Source: Candidatus Epulonipiscium sp. (GTDB lineage: Bacteria; Bacillota; Clostridia; Lachnospirales; Defluviitaleaceae). From it: a stretch of DNA of 64,000 nucleotides. Positions 26,084-35,081 of this stretch are shown here, piece by piece (position 1 is the stretch's first letter; every line of letters starts with the position of its first letter). Location of the stretch: positions 1 through 64,000 of the forward strand of contig JAAYQR010000010.1 of the NCBI GenBank assembly GCA_012519205.1, in the 5' to 3' direction. Position numbers and translations under genes: made by a program. A model generated the notes under the pieces. It did no database searches and was not told where the DNA came from. It saw only the letters and a program-made list of their open reading frames with translations.

Positions 26084-27250
26084 ATGAAGAAAATACAAAA
26101 GATAGTTATTGTCCTTTTTCTTTGGTTAGTAATGCCACAGAAAGTTTATGGTGAACCTTTGGATAATATTTGGACAAACCAATTAGATACCATGGATTTT
26201 TCTTCGATTAACCAGACCGTCACCCATATAAAAAGTCAAACAGATAATCCGTATCTTAGGGAGTTTAATTTTAAAGAGACAATGACAAAGGCCATTAAGG
26301 GACAACTGGACTTATCTATCACCGGAATTTTTAAGGGGATTTTAAATGTACTTTTTTATGAGATAAGAGGATTTTCGGGGCTTATAGGGAAATTATTGGT
26401 CATTTCAATGTTATGTGCACTTTTAAGTAATCTAGGGGAATCCTTTCAAAGCAAGTCAACTTCTCAGGTGGGATTTTATACCTGTTATATAGTTCTAATC
26501 ATTATTCTTTTACAGTCTTTTCAAATAGCTATAGAAGTTGCCAGTAGAACTGTTGAAAGTATGGTTCTTATTATGCAATCTGTACTTCCCATGCTACTTA
26601 CCTTAATGATTACCTCGGGGGCTGTGGCATCAGGCAGAATTTTTGAACCTATTGTCGTGTTTTCCGTACAAATTATTGCAATGTTTATAAAAAGTATTTT
26701 ACTTCCGATTATTTTCCTAACTGCTATTTTAGCCATAGTTAACTCCCTTTCAGATAAGGGAGTACTAAGAAAAATGATAGAATTATTGAATCAAATCACT
26801 GATTGGACTCTAAAGGGAATTTCCTTGTTGTTTGTGGGGATTATGGGATTTCATGGACTGACTGCTCCAATTTTAGACGGGGTTATGAATCGGGCAGCTA
26901 AAAGTGCAGTAGGGGTGGTTCCTGTGGTAGGTGAAGCCCTAAGTGGAGCCGTTGATATAGTAATGAACTGCTCCCTGCTTATTAAAAACGCAATTGGGGC
27001 AGGAGCTATCGTCCTTCTTTGCATTTATTGCTTCATACCAATTATTAAGATGTTAGCATTTTTATTTGTATATAAATTATTAGCAGCTCTCATAGAGCCC
27101 ATATCAGATAAAAGAATAATAAACTGCATTTCAGATATGGGTGACAGTGCTACACGATTATTTGGTGTCTTGGTAACAGTTAGTTTTTTATTTATTGTTA
27201 CCATCACAATATTAGTAGGCATAGGAAGTATGGCTGCTATGATGAGGTGA
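26084..27250 (+). CDS. spoIIIAE: Stage III sporulation protein AE
   Basis: Large polytopic channel protein (388 aa; 399 in Bacillus). A cleavable signal-like N-terminus (about 1-22) is followed by a soluble region, then at least six hydrophobic helices from about 95 to the C-terminus. Characteristic segments are VLPMLLTLMITSGAVASG (about 175) and GVVPVVGEALSGAVDIV (about 278). ATG 26084 has AGGAG upstream; an upstream open frame inside spoIIIAD is only an overlap shadow. Confidence 0.94.
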   Translation: MKKIQKIVIVLFLWLVMPQKVYGEPLDNIWTNQLDTMDFSSINQTVTHIKSQTDNPYLREFNFKETMTKAIKGQLDLSITGIFKGILNVLFYEIRGFSGLIGKLLVISMLCALLSNLGESFQSKSTSQVGFYTCYIVLIIILLQSFQIAIEVASRTVESMVLIMQSVLPMLLTLMITSGAVASGRIFEPIVVFSVQIIAMFIKSILLPIIFLTAILAIVNSLSDKGVLRKMIELLNQITDWTLKGISLLFVGIMGFHGLTAPILDGVMNRAAKSAVGVVPVVGEALSGAVDIVMNCSLLIKNAIGAGAIVLLCIYCFIPIIKMLAFLFVYKLLAALIEPISDKRIINCISDMGDSATRLFGVLVTVSFLFIVTITILVGIGSMAAMMR

Positions 27251-27259
27251 GGTGAAAAA

Positions 27260-27886
27260 ATGATAACTCTTTTTGGAAGTTGGATGAAAAATATAGCTCT
27301 TTTTGTGATTCTTTCATCCTTTGTTGAAATGCTTATGCCGGAAAAGAATTATAAAAAATATATCCACATGATGCAGGGCCTAATTTTAATACTCATCATA
27401 ATTAAGCCTATTACAGGACTTTTCTTCAGTAATCAAAAATTAGAAGATCTAATTGAGTTAAATCAATTAGAAATGGAAAGGAGGGATATCCTCACACAAG
27501 GCAGCATGATAGCTACACAACAGGATGCTCTTATTATAGAGACGTATAAAGGAAAGATTTCGGAGCAAATAGCAAAGTTAATAGAAAATAATAGTGATTA
27601 TAAAGCAAAAAACATAGAGGTCTTTGTGAGTGAAGACAGAGATGATGAAGATTATGGGAATATTAAGGAGATTCGATTGACAATAGATAATAAAAATACC
27701 AATTCCAAAAATAAAAGAATAAAACCTATTAATCCAGTAAAAATTAATACAAAAAAAGAAAATAAGGAGAACACAAAATCATCTCTAGAAGATACCCAAT
27801 TAGAAAAAAATATAAAAAATTTGATAATTAACTTCTATAATTTGTCCAGTGATAATATACATATTACTGTACAAAAGAAATCCTAG
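27260..27886 (+). CDS. spoIIIAF: Stage III sporulation protein AF
   Basis: Membrane protein (208 aa) with two N-terminal helices (about 9-25 and 38-55, the latter HMMQGLILILIIIKPITGLF) and a soluble domain. Family features include MPEKNYKKYIHMMQGL. The C-terminal region is Lys/Asn-rich and looks extended and poorly ordered (about 140-175). GAGGTGAGG precedes the ATG. Confidence 0.9.
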   Translation: MITLFGSWMKNIALFVILSSFVEMLMPEKNYKKYIHMMQGLILILIIIKPITGLFFSNQKLEDLIELNQLEMERRDILTQGSMIATQQDALIIETYKGKISEQIAKLIENNSDYKAKNIEVFVSEDRDDEDYGNIKEIRLTIDNKNTNSKNKRIKPINPVKINTKKENKENTKSSLEDTQLEKNIKNLIINFYNLSSDNIHITVQKKS

Positions 27887-27896
27887 GGGTGAAAAC

Positions 27897-28496
27897 ATGA
27901 AAAGGATAAAAGAGTGGTTTGAATCACTACGAAAAGAAAATAAGAAGTTATTGTCAAATGTCTTATTTCTAATTGGAATAGGAACACTATTAATTGTTTT
28001 AGGGGATACGGTCTTTGTTGGTATTCCCCAAAGTCTATCAAAAAAACAAGATAAATACATAGCTATAGAAGAAGAACCGAAAGAAATGAATATGTGTTTT
28101 GAGTCACAAATGGAGGAAAGGATAGAAGAAATATTTTCAAAAATGGAGGGGGCAGGCAAGGTTAAGGTAATGATAACAGTTTCTTATGGGAAAGAATCCT
28201 TTTTTGCTGAAGACGTTTCTTCTACCTATTCCTATACAATGGAGGAGGATACCGAAGGTGGTCAAAGAGAAATAAAAAATGAGGATGTACAAAGCAAAAT
28301 AGTTATGCAAAACACAGGTTCGGGAAGCACTGAACCCGTAATATTAAAAGAAAAACATCCGATAGTAGAAGGAATAGTAATTATAGCAGAAGGGGGGGAA
28401 AATCCAATAATAAAAGAAAAATTGACAGCAGCTTCACAAGCATTGCTGGGGGTTCCTGCCCACAAAGTACAGGTATTTAAAATGAATAATAAGTAA
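27897..28496 (+). CDS. spoIIIAG: Stage III sporulation protein AG
   Basis: Ring-forming protein (199 aa) of the mother-cell side of the channel, homologous to secretin/FliF ring-building modules. One membrane helix at about 20-40 (NVLFLIGIGTLLIVLG) is followed by a ring domain with KVKVMITVSYGKESF and a conserved SKIVMQNTGSG segment, then HPIVEGIVIIAEGGENP and ALLGVPAHKVQVFKM. ATG 27897 follows AGGGGTG. It is shorter than the Bacillus protein (229) but has the full domain. Confidence 0.93.
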   Translation: MKRIKEWFESLRKENKKLLSNVLFLIGIGTLLIVLGDTVFVGIPQSLSKKQDKYIAIEEEPKEMNMCFESQMEERIEEIFSKMEGAGKVKVMITVSYGKESFFAEDVSSTYSYTMEEDTEGGQREIKNEDVQSKIVMQNTGSGSTEPVILKEKHPIVEGIVIIAEGGENPIIKEKLTAASQALLGVPAHKVQVFKMNNK

Positions 28497-28509
28497 GGGG
28501 GATTAAAAT

Positions 28510-29259
28510 ATGTTTGTATTTAAAAGAAATCAAATTATTGTTACAGCCCTAGTAGTCATGATTGCAATTGCAGGATATTTAAATTATACAGATCGTCATC
28601 AAGCAGATGATGCAGGGATTGTTTATAATGATGAAATGGATATATCAGGTATTATTCCCGATGATGCTTTAATCATGGAAACCATGGAAAATGGCGAATT
28701 GTCAGAAGGGATTATTGGTGAAGCTTTAACCAATGATCCAGAACTCTTAGCCTTTGAGGATTTCGACGAAATAGAAGTAGGCGAAGGATTAGATACGATC
28801 AATATGGATGTAAATAGCCTTGAACTTGCTGAGGGTGAAGAAACTGTAAATCCTGTAAATAGTGAAGACCCAGGGGAAGCGGTATTTGTTAATAGCAATC
28901 TTGACACCCCTTATTTTGCAGAGGTTAAATTAGAAAGAGAACAGGCAAGGGCAAAGCAAAGAGAAATTTTATCAGAAATTCTAAACAATAAAAGCGTTAA
29001 TAAAGACCATAAATCTGATGCAGCTGAGCAAATGTTAAGTATCCAAAAACGAATAGAAAAAGAATCATCTACAGAAGCTATGATAGAGGCTAAAGGTTTT
29101 AAAGAAGTATATGTTAGGATTAATGATGATGGAGTTGAGGTAGTAGTCAGCAAAGAAAAATTAAGCGAAAAGGAACTTGCCCAAATAGAAAAAATAGTGA
29201 GGGGAACGACAGGTTTTGAAGTTGATAAGATTCAAATTATTCCACTAAAACCACGATAA
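28510..29259 (+). CDS. spoIIIAH: Stage III sporulation protein AH
   Basis: Mother-cell ring protein (249 aa; 218 in Bacillus) whose extracellular domain pairs with forespore SpoIIQ across the intermembrane space. One membrane helix at about 8-22 is followed by an acidic, probably flexible linker (about 30-125), longer than in Bacillus. The YscJ/FliF-type domain begins near 135: ERE QARAKQREILSEILNN then GFKEVYVRINDDGVEVVV and ending GFEVDKIQIIPLKPR. Last gene of the operon. Confidence 0.94.
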   Translation: MFVFKRNQIIVTALVVMIAIAGYLNYTDRHQADDAGIVYNDEMDISGIIPDDALIMETMENGELSEGIIGEALTNDPELLAFEDFDEIEVGEGLDTINMDVNSLELAEGEETVNPVNSEDPGEAVFVNSNLDTPYFAEVKLEREQARAKQREILSEILNNKSVNKDHKSDAAEQMLSIQKRIEKESSTEAMIEAKGFKEVYVRINDDGVEVVVSKEKLSEKELAQIEKIVRGTTGFEVDKIQIIPLKPR

Positions 29260-29266
29260 AACTGAT

Positions 29267-29294
29267 TTGCAAATGGGGATAAATCTGCTATAAT
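29267..29294 (+). promoter_or_regulatory. Sigma-A promoter of the Asp23-like gene
   Basis: TTGCAA (29267-29272), 16-nt spacer, TATAAT (29289-29294) with an extended TGC immediately upstream. It lies 50-80 nt before the ATG at 29351. Confidence 0.75.
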
Positions 29295-29350
29295 AGTCTT
29301 ATAGTAAAATTCACCAATTGCAAATGAAAGCCTTATGAGGAGGAAGTAAA

Positions 29351-29764
29351 ATGGACGAAAGAAATGTATCTTCAATGGATAATATAAACCAAATAGGTCA
29401 GATACAGATTGCAGATGAAGTCGTTGCGATTATTGCAGGACTTGCTGCAACAGAAGTCGAAGGGGTAGCGGGAATGTCCGGAAATTTTACCGGGGGTATA
29501 GCAGAAGTCTTGGGAAAGAAGAACTTATCAAAAGGGGTAAAAGTAGAAGTAGGGGAAAGAGAAGTTTCTATTGATTTATCCCTTGTAATAGAATTTGGAT
29601 TTAAGATTCCCGAAGTGGCATTAGCTGTTCAAAAGAAAGTAAAAGCTGCTATTGAAACAATGACTGGATTATCAGTTATAGAAATTAATCTCCATGTTAC
29701 GGGGGTTTATTTTGATAAAAACAAGACCAGTGGTAAAGATGGGGAAAATGAATTTTTTGAATAA
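29351..29764 (+). CDS. Asp23/Gls24 family envelope stress response protein
   Basis: 137-aa Asp23/Gls24-type protein, positioned like yqhY in Bacillus (upstream of nusB). The pattern GQIQIADEVVAIIAGLAATEVEGVAG and the downstream VKVEVGEREVSIDLSLVIEFG define the family. There are no cysteines, signal or membrane segment, so it is cytoplasmic. Related proteins form membrane-associated assemblies or affect fatty-acid metabolism in Bacillus, where accBC lies next door; those genes are absent here. AGGAGGAAG precedes the ATG. Confidence 0.88.
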   Translation: MDERNVSSMDNINQIGQIQIADEVVAIIAGLAATEVEGVAGMSGNFTGGIAEVLGKKNLSKGVKVEVGEREVSIDLSLVIEFGFKIPEVALAVQKKVKAAIETMTGLSVIEINLHVTGVYFDKNKTSGKDGENEFFE

Positions 29765-29773
29765 AAGAAGGAT

Positions 29774-29815
29774 AAATTAACCCTTAAATATAGTGTTATA
29801 TTTAAGGGTTAATTT
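29774..29815 (+). terminator. Terminator between the Asp23-like gene and nusB
   Basis: Perfect 19-bp inverted repeat (29774-29792 and 29797-29815) with a GTGT loop and AT-rich ends. Confidence 0.75.
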
Positions 29816-29846
29816 AAGTGTATTTGATAAACTAAGGAGGAACAAG

Positions 29847-30272
29847 ATGAGCCGCCGTAGAATGAGAGAGCATATATTTACCCTGTTATTTCAAAGGGAA
29901 TTTGCACAGTCTGATGAAATCGAGGAAAGAATCCAGTTGTATTTTGAACAAAACCCCCAAATAAAAGACAGGCAAAAAGAATATATTTTAGAAGAAATCC
30001 AAGGGATGAATGAGAAACTAGATAAAATAGACAAAATCCTATCGAAACATTCCAAAGGATGGGCCATTGAAAGAATGTCTAAAGTTGATTTATCCATCCT
30101 TAGGGTTGCGATATATGAAATGTACTATAGGGAAGATATACCAAAGAGTGTGGCAATTAACGAAGCCGTTGAATTGGCTAAAAAATATAGTAGCGATCAG
30201 GCACCTTCCTTTATTAATGGCATTCTAGGGAACATAGCAAGTTCGATGGAAGAAGATGCTTATGACGAATAA
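29847..30272 (+). CDS. nusB: Transcription antitermination factor NusB
   Basis: All-helical RNA-binding protein (141 aa) that joins NusE at boxA for rRNA antitermination. It begins MSRRRMREHIFTLLFQREFA and ends with the family signature KSVAINEAVELAKKYSSDQAPSFINGILG. ATG 29847 has AAGGAGG upstream; the longer frame runs through the terminator stem. Its end overlaps xseA by 11 nt. Confidence 0.95.
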   Translation: MSRRRMREHIFTLLFQREFAQSDEIEERIQLYFEQNPQIKDRQKEYILEEIQGMNEKLDKIDKILSKHSKGWAIERMSKVDLSILRVAIYEMYYREDIPKSVAINEAVELAKKYSSDQAPSFINGILGNIASSMEEDAYDE

Positions 30273-31488
30273 AAAGATATTTAGTGTTTCTCATATTAAC
30301 AGCTATATTAAATCTTTAATAGACATGGATTATATTTTAAATAATATCGCAGTACAGGGGGAAATTTCTAATTTTAAAAAACATACCTCGGGGCATATGT
30401 ATTTTACCCTAAAGGATAAGAATAGTTCGATTTCTTGTATCATGTTTAGAAGCAGTGCATCCACCCTTCAATTTGAGCCTGAGAATGGTATTGGTGTAAT
30501 CATTAGGGGCTCAATTTCTGTATATGAGAAGACAGGGCAATACCAAATCTATGTAAATAAAATGGAGAAAGAGGGAAGGGGTGCACTGTATGAAGCTTAT
30601 GAAAATCTTAAAAATAAGCTTCAAAAAGAAGGATTATTTGGTGATGAAAATAAAAAGCCCTTGCCTAATTTTCCTAAAAGTATAGGTATCATCACATCCC
30701 CTACCGGTGCTGCCCTTAGGGATATTATACAGGTTTCAAAAAGAAGGAATCCTAATATACCACTTATTATTTATCCTGTATTAGTTCAGGGCATAGAAGC
30801 CCCTAAAAGCATATGGGATGGCATACATGCAATGAATGAATATGCCAAGGTAGATGTGATTATCTTAGGCAGAGGAGGGGGTTCCATAGAAGATCTTTGG
30901 GCTTTTAACGATGAGGCGGTGGCTAGAGCAATATCTAACTCTAAAATTCCCATAATTTCTGCGGTAGGTCATGAAATAGACTTTACCATAGCCGATTTTG
31001 CAGCAGATTTAAGAGCGCCAACTCCATCGGCAGCAGCGGAATTAGCAGTTCCATTACTTAGTGAATTTCAATTAAAGGTTGAAAGTTCTAACAAATCTCT
31101 AACAGCTTTGATAAAAGAGAAAATTAATTTAGGAACCCATAGATTGATTCATATACAAAAGCGCACTCCTTTTAAGAGACCCTTAGAAATCATCTATAAA
31201 AATCAGCAGAGCTTAGATAGCCTAGAAAAGCTTCTTATAAAACAGATACAATATAAGCTTGATAAAAATAAGTCCCATCTTTCCAATGCCATGAAAACCT
31301 TAGAGGCCCTATCCCCCTTAAACATACTGCTGCGAGGCTACTCCATAACAACAGATGATAAGGGATGTAACATATCTTCCATAAAAGATGTAAAAATTAG
31401 CGATACCTTAAACATCTATGTAAAAGACGGCTTTATTAAATCCTGTGTAAAAGCAATAAAAAATAAAGAGGAGGGGCTAAATGGCTAA
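30262..31488 (+). CDS. xseA: Exodeoxyribonuclease VII large subunit
   Basis: Large subunit of the single-strand DNA exonuclease VII (408 aa). An N-terminal OB domain (FSVSHINSYIKSLIDMD, then GEISNFKKHTSGHMYFTLKD) precedes the catalytic domain with SIGIITSPTGAALRDI, RGGGSIEDLWAFNDEAVARA and SAVGHEIDFTIADFAADLRA, and a helical C-terminus. ATG 30262 fits GGAAGAAG better than ATG 30256. It is followed by xseB with an 8-nt overlap, so subunits are coupled. Bacillus has folD between nusB and xseA; it is absent here. Confidence 0.95.
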   Translation: MTNKKIFSVSHINSYIKSLIDMDYILNNIAVQGEISNFKKHTSGHMYFTLKDKNSSISCIMFRSSASTLQFEPENGIGVIIRGSISVYEKTGQYQIYVNKMEKEGRGALYEAYENLKNKLQKEGLFGDENKKPLPNFPKSIGIITSPTGAALRDIIQVSKRRNPNIPLIIYPVLVQGIEAPKSIWDGIHAMNEYAKVDVIILGRGGGSIEDLWAFNDEAVARAISNSKIPIISAVGHEIDFTIADFAADLRAPTPSAAAELAVPLLSEFQLKVESSNKSLTALIKEKINLGTHRLIHIQKRTPFKRPLEIIYKNQQSLDSLEKLLIKQIQYKLDKNKSHLSNAMKTLEALSPLNILLRGYSITTDDKGCNISSIKDVKISDTLNIYVKDGFIKSCVKAIKNKEEGLNG

Positions 31489-31732
31489 GAAAAAATCCTT
31501 TACCTTTGAAGAAAGTTTAAATAGATTAGAAGAAATAGTTGAATTGTTAGAACAGGGTGATATATCCTTAGAAGAATCTTTAGATTATTATAAAGAAGGT
31601 ATAGAATTGTCAGTTTTTTGTTCAAAACAGTTGGAAGAAGCAGAAAAACAGGTTATAATATTACAGAAAAACGCAGAAGGCAAATTTATAGAAAAGCCAT
31701 TTGAAATGACGGAGGAAGACAATGAATTATAA
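31481..31732 (+). CDS. xseB: Exodeoxyribonuclease VII small subunit
   Basis: 83-aa helical subunit that binds XseA. It shows the family pattern FEESLNRLEEIVELLEQGDISLEESLDYYKEG and a conserved EEAEKQV. GAGGAGGGG precedes the ATG; overlaps xseA by 8 nt and ispA by 11 nt. Confidence 0.95.
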   Translation: MAKKKSFTFEESLNRLEEIVELLEQGDISLEESLDYYKEGIELSVFCSKQLEEAEKQVIILQKNAEGKFIEKPFEMTEEDNEL

Positions 31733-32609
31733 AGGGGAACTGCAACAAAAGATAATTCTTATTAATAATTATCTGGACAAGCTCATTTCGGCAAATAAAA
31801 ATACCCCTGCAAAGATCATCTACGAGTCTATGAATTATAGTATTTTTGCAGGAGGTAAAAGACTTAGACCTGTATTAATGCTATCAGCCTTTGAGGCGGT
31901 GGGGGGAAAGGGTCAAATAGTATATCCTTTTGCTTGTGCTTTAGAAATGATTCATACTTATTCCCTTATTCATGATGACCTTCCTGATATGGATAATGAT
32001 GATTTTAGAAGGGGTAAACTCACTAATCATAAGGTTTATGGGGAAGGTCTAGCAATTCTTGCCGGAGATGCCCTTTTAAACTTGGCTTTTGAAACCATGA
32101 TTAAGGCAACTAGAGAAAATTTTTCTAAGGAAGCCCTAGATGCAATGGACGTTATAGCCTCTGCTGCCGGAGCAAGGGGAATGATAGGGGGACAGGTTGT
32201 TGATTTGATTTCTGAAAATCAGGAAATTAATATGGACAATCTTAATTACATACATAAAAATAAGACTACTGCAATCATACAAGCTGCTCTAAAAGCAGGG
32301 GGAATATTAGGAAAAGGAAGTAAAAAAGAAATAAAATACCTAGAGGAGTTCGGATACTGTATAGGTATGGCATTTCAAATACAAGATGATATTTTAGATA
32401 TTTGTGGTAATGAAGAAGAACTAGGAAAGCCTATTAAAAGTGACGAAAAAAACAAAAAAGCGACTTATGTTTCTATAAAGGGTTTGGATGAATCCAAAAA
32501 ACATGTTGAAGCACTTTCTCAAGAGGGATTGGTTAAGTTAGAAGATTTCAAAGAAAAAGGACAATTTTTATCATGGTTATCCCAGCATTTAATGTCGCGA
32601 ACTTATTGA
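31722..32609 (+). CDS. ispA: Polyprenyl synthetase (farnesyl diphosphate synthase)
   Basis: Trans-prenyl transferase (295 aa) that condenses IPP with allylic diphosphates to farnesyl diphosphate. The first Asp-rich motif is in LIHDDLPDMDNDDFRRG (about 85-101) and the second in FQIQDDILDICG (about 219-230); GGKRLRP is near 45. Residues before the first motif fit short-chain (C15) products. It precedes dxs, which supplies the same pathway, as in Bacillus. ACGGAGGA precedes the ATG, which lies inside the end of xseB. Confidence 0.93.
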   Translation: MNYKGELQQKIILINNYLDKLISANKNTPAKIIYESMNYSIFAGGKRLRPVLMLSAFEAVGGKGQIVYPFACALEMIHTYSLIHDDLPDMDNDDFRRGKLTNHKVYGEGLAILAGDALLNLAFETMIKATRENFSKEALDAMDVIASAAGARGMIGGQVVDLISENQEINMDNLNYIHKNKTTAIIQAALKAGGILGKGSKKEIKYLEEFGYCIGMAFQIQDDILDICGNEEELGKPIKSDEKNKKATYVSIKGLDESKKHVEALSQEGLVKLEDFKEKGQFLSWLSQHLMSRTY

Positions 32610-32621
32610 GGAGGACATATT

Positions 32622-33065
32622 TTGCAAACAGTCGAAACAATAATTCAAAATGAAATAATAAGAGCTTCGGTTTTAGCATGTTTTATAGCACAAGTATTAA
32701 AAATGATTTTAGTATTACTCCAAAGTAAAAAAATAGACTTTTCTAGGCTTGTTGGTTCAGGTGGAATGCCTAGTTCCCACTCTGCATTCGTCATGGCAAT
32801 GTGCGTGGCAGTAGGACGAAAAGTAGGTTATGATTCAGCTCTATTTGGAGTATCACTTGTAATTGGACTTATTGTAATGTATGATGCTGCAGGAGTGAGA
32901 AGGGCAGCTGGCAAACAAGCTGCTGTCTTAAATAAAATAATAAGAGAAATAGAAAATGATGATTTTCATTTTGAAGAAAGACTTAAAGAGCTTTTAGGCC
33001 ATACCCCTGTTGAAGTTCTAGCAGGAGCTGTCTTAGGAATTTTTATTGCATTAAGCTGTATATGA
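32622..33065 (+). CDS. Divergent PAP2 family protein (DUF212)
   Basis: 147-aa polytopic membrane protein of the YuiD/DUF212 type, a divergent relative of PAP2 acid phosphatases. The segment SGGMPSSHSAFVMA (about 47-60) keeps the SxxH core of the phosphatase motif, and YDAAGVRRAAGKQA follows. Three hydrophobic helices are visible (about 10-27, 80-98, 130-146). TTG start with AGGAGG upstream. Its site between ispA and dxs suggests a lipid or isoprenoid-phosphate substrate; this is inference. Confidence 0.85.
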   Translation: MQTVETIIQNEIIRASVLACFIAQVLKMILVLLQSKKIDFSRLVGSGGMPSSHSAFVMAMCVAVGRKVGYDSALFGVSLVIGLIVMYDAAGVRRAAGKQAAVLNKIIREIENDDFHFEERLKELLGHTPVEVLAGAVLGIFIALSCI

Positions 33066-33097
33066 ACAAGGGCGAACAAGGTTCGCCCTTGTTCATA
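33061..33097 (+). terminator. Long hairpin after the DUF212 gene
   Basis: 17-bp perfect stem (33061-33077 and 33081-33097) with a 3-nt loop; the left arm includes the DUF212 stop codon. No T run follows, so it may be an RNA-stability element or inefficient terminator. Confidence 0.6.
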
Positions 33098-33120
33098 ATA
33101 AAGGAAAATCCTCGAACCTC

Positions 33121-33150
33121 TTGAAAAAAACCATCAGATAAGGGTAAAAT
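33121..33150 (+). promoter_or_regulatory. Candidate sigma-A promoter of dxs
   Basis: TTGAAA (33121-33126), 18-nt spacer, TAAAAT (33145-33150), following the hairpin and about 40 nt before the dxs coding start. Confidence 0.5.
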
Positions 33151-33197
33151 AATGAATAATAAACTGAAAGGAAGAAGGGATTAATCTGAAAAAGCTT

Positions 33198-35081
33198 ATG
33201 GATACTATTTATTCACCGCAAGATCTTAAAAAGATAAATATAGATAGACTTGATATTGTCGCAAGAGAAATAAGGAACTTTTTATTAAATACTATTTGTC
33301 AAACTGGGGGGCACCTAGCTTCTAATCTAGGCGTAGTTGAGTTAAGTTTAGCCCTCCATTATTGTTTTAATTCTCCAGAAGATAAGATAATCTGGGATGT
33401 GGGCCATCAAAGTTATGTACACAAAATTATTACAGGAAGAAAAGATATGTTCCCTACATTAAAAAAAATGGATGGAATGAGTGGTTTTCCAAAAAGGAAA
33501 GAAAGCGTTCACGATACATTTGAGACGGGTCATAGCTCTACCTCTATTTCTGCCGCTTTGGGTATGGCAGCAGCAAGGGATATACAAAAAGAAAATTTTT
33601 CTGTGATAGCAGTAATAGGCGATGGCTCTTTAACCGGGGGAATGGCTTTTGAAGCTTTAAACAATGCAGGGAGATTTAATAGCAATGTGATTGTTATACT
33701 AAATGATAATCAGATGTCTATTTCCCCTAATGTAGGGGGATTGTCTAAGTATCTCAACAATATTCGTACAGAGCCTGTATATTTAGAAGTAAAGGAAGAT
33801 ATAGATCAGATTCTTAAAAAAATCCCCGGTATAGGAAAGAGTATTGCAAAAACAGTCAAAAGGACAAAAGAAGGTATAAGATACTTACTGGTTCCCGGAA
33901 CACTTTTTGAGGAGCTGGGATTTACCTATGTGGGGCCAATAGATGGCCACGATATCAAATCATTGATAACCGTATTTAAAAAGGTCAAAAAAATGAAGGG
34001 ACCTATTTTACTTCATGTTAAGACGATTAAAGGAAAGGGTTACAAATATGCGGAAAAACTTCCTTGCGAGTACCATGGGGTAGGACCTTTTGATATAAAT
34101 ACTGGGGCAGTTGCAAAAAAGGATAATAAAACCTCATATTCCGATGTCTTTGGAAATACCTTAGTTAAAATAGCATCTGAAAATAAAGATATTATTGCCA
34201 TTACCGCCGCCATGCCCGATGGTACGGGATTGCAAAACTTTGCTAAGAAATTCCCTGAAAGATTTTTTGATGTAGGAATTGCGGAACAGCATGCAGTAAC
34301 CTTTGCGGCAGGGATGGCAGCTTCAGGATTCCGTCCGGTTTTTGCAGTGTATTCTTCATTCCTTCAAAGGGCATATGATCAGATTTTACATGATGTCTGT
34401 ATTCAGAAATTACCGGTGGTTTTTGCCATTGATAGAGCAGGGATTGTTGGACCTGATGGGGAAACCCATCAGGGGATATTTGATTTATCGTTCTTATCCC
34501 ATATTCCCAATATGACGGTTATGGCCCCTAGGGACAAAACGGATTTTGAGGAAATGCTAAAATATGCTTTTACCCTCGATGGTCCTGTGGCCATCCGATA
34601 TCCCAAGGGATATGCCCCTGATTTATTTCCATTTATTAAAATTCCAATAGAATATAAGAAATCAGAAATTATTCATAAAGGCAGCTTAGGAGCGATACTT
34701 GCTGTAGGAAAAATGATGGAGTTTGCAAAAACTATAATAGAAACCCTAAAAGAAAGAGGAATAGAACTTACTTTAATCAATCCACGATTTATCAATCCAA
34801 TTGACGAAGTAACCTTACTTAATCTTTGTAAGGAACATAAAATTATATTTACTATGGAAGATAATGTAATCTCAGGGGGGTTTGGTTCTAAGGTGTTGGA
34901 AGTTATTGCAAAAAATAATATCCACAATGTCATCGTGAAAACCTTTGCTTTTCCCAATGAGTTTATAGGGCATGGAAGTTGTGAACAATTATATAAAAAG
35001 TATAATCTAGATGCCCAGAGCATGCTTAAAACAATAGAACAATCCATTACTTCGCTAGAGGGTGAAATTAAAAATGACTAA
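33198..35081 (+). CDS. dxs: 1-deoxy-D-xylulose-5-phosphate synthase
   Basis: Thiamine-diphosphate enzyme (627 aa from this ATG) condensing pyruvate and glyceraldehyde-3-phosphate, first step of the MEP isoprenoid pathway. Visible motifs: HxS/GH region DVGHQSYVHKIITGR, TPP-binding GDGSLTGGMAFEALNNAG (about 147), the catalytic EQHAVTFAAGMA (about 362) and the transketolase C-domain. The start is uncertain: the good ribosome site (GGAAGAAGGG, 33170-33179) is 18 nt from ATG 33198 but about 6 nt from an in-frame CTG at 33186, which would give MKKLMDTIYSPQDLKK, closer to other clostridial Dxs N-termini. The end overlaps tlyA by 8 nt. Confidence 0.94.
   Translation: MDTIYSPQDLKKINIDRLDIVAREIRNFLLNTICQTGGHLASNLGVVELSLALHYCFNSPEDKIIWDVGHQSYVHKIITGRKDMFPTLKKMDGMSGFPKRKESVHDTFETGHSSTSISAALGMAAARDIQKENFSVIAVIGDGSLTGGMAFEALNNAGRFNSNVIVILNDNQMSISPNVGGLSKYLNNIRTEPVYLEVKEDIDQILKKIPGIGKSIAKTVKRTKEGIRYLLVPGTLFEELGFTYVGPIDGHDIKSLITVFKKVKKMKGPILLHVKTIKGKGYKYAEKLPCEYHGVGPFDINTGAVAKKDNKTSYSDVFGNTLVKIASENKDIIAITAAMPDGTGLQNFAKKFPERFFDVGIAEQHAVTFAAGMAASGFRPVFAVYSSFLQRAYDQILHDVCIQKLPVVFAIDRAGIVGPDGETHQGIFDLSFLSHIPNMTVMAPRDKTDFEEMLKYAFTLDGPVAIRYPKGYAPDLFPFIKIPIEYKKSEIIHKGSLGAILAVGKMMEFAKTIIETLKERGIELTLINPRFINPIDEVTLLNLCKEHKIIFTMEDNVISGGFGSKVLEVIAKNNIHNVIVKTFAFPNEFIGHGSCEQLYKKYNLDAQSMLKTIEQSITSLEGEIKND

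Noticed and set aside
27800-28159. Minus-strand open frame across the spoIIIAF/spoIIIAG junction
   Set aside because: Overlaps two well-supported spoIIIA genes and has no supporting signals.
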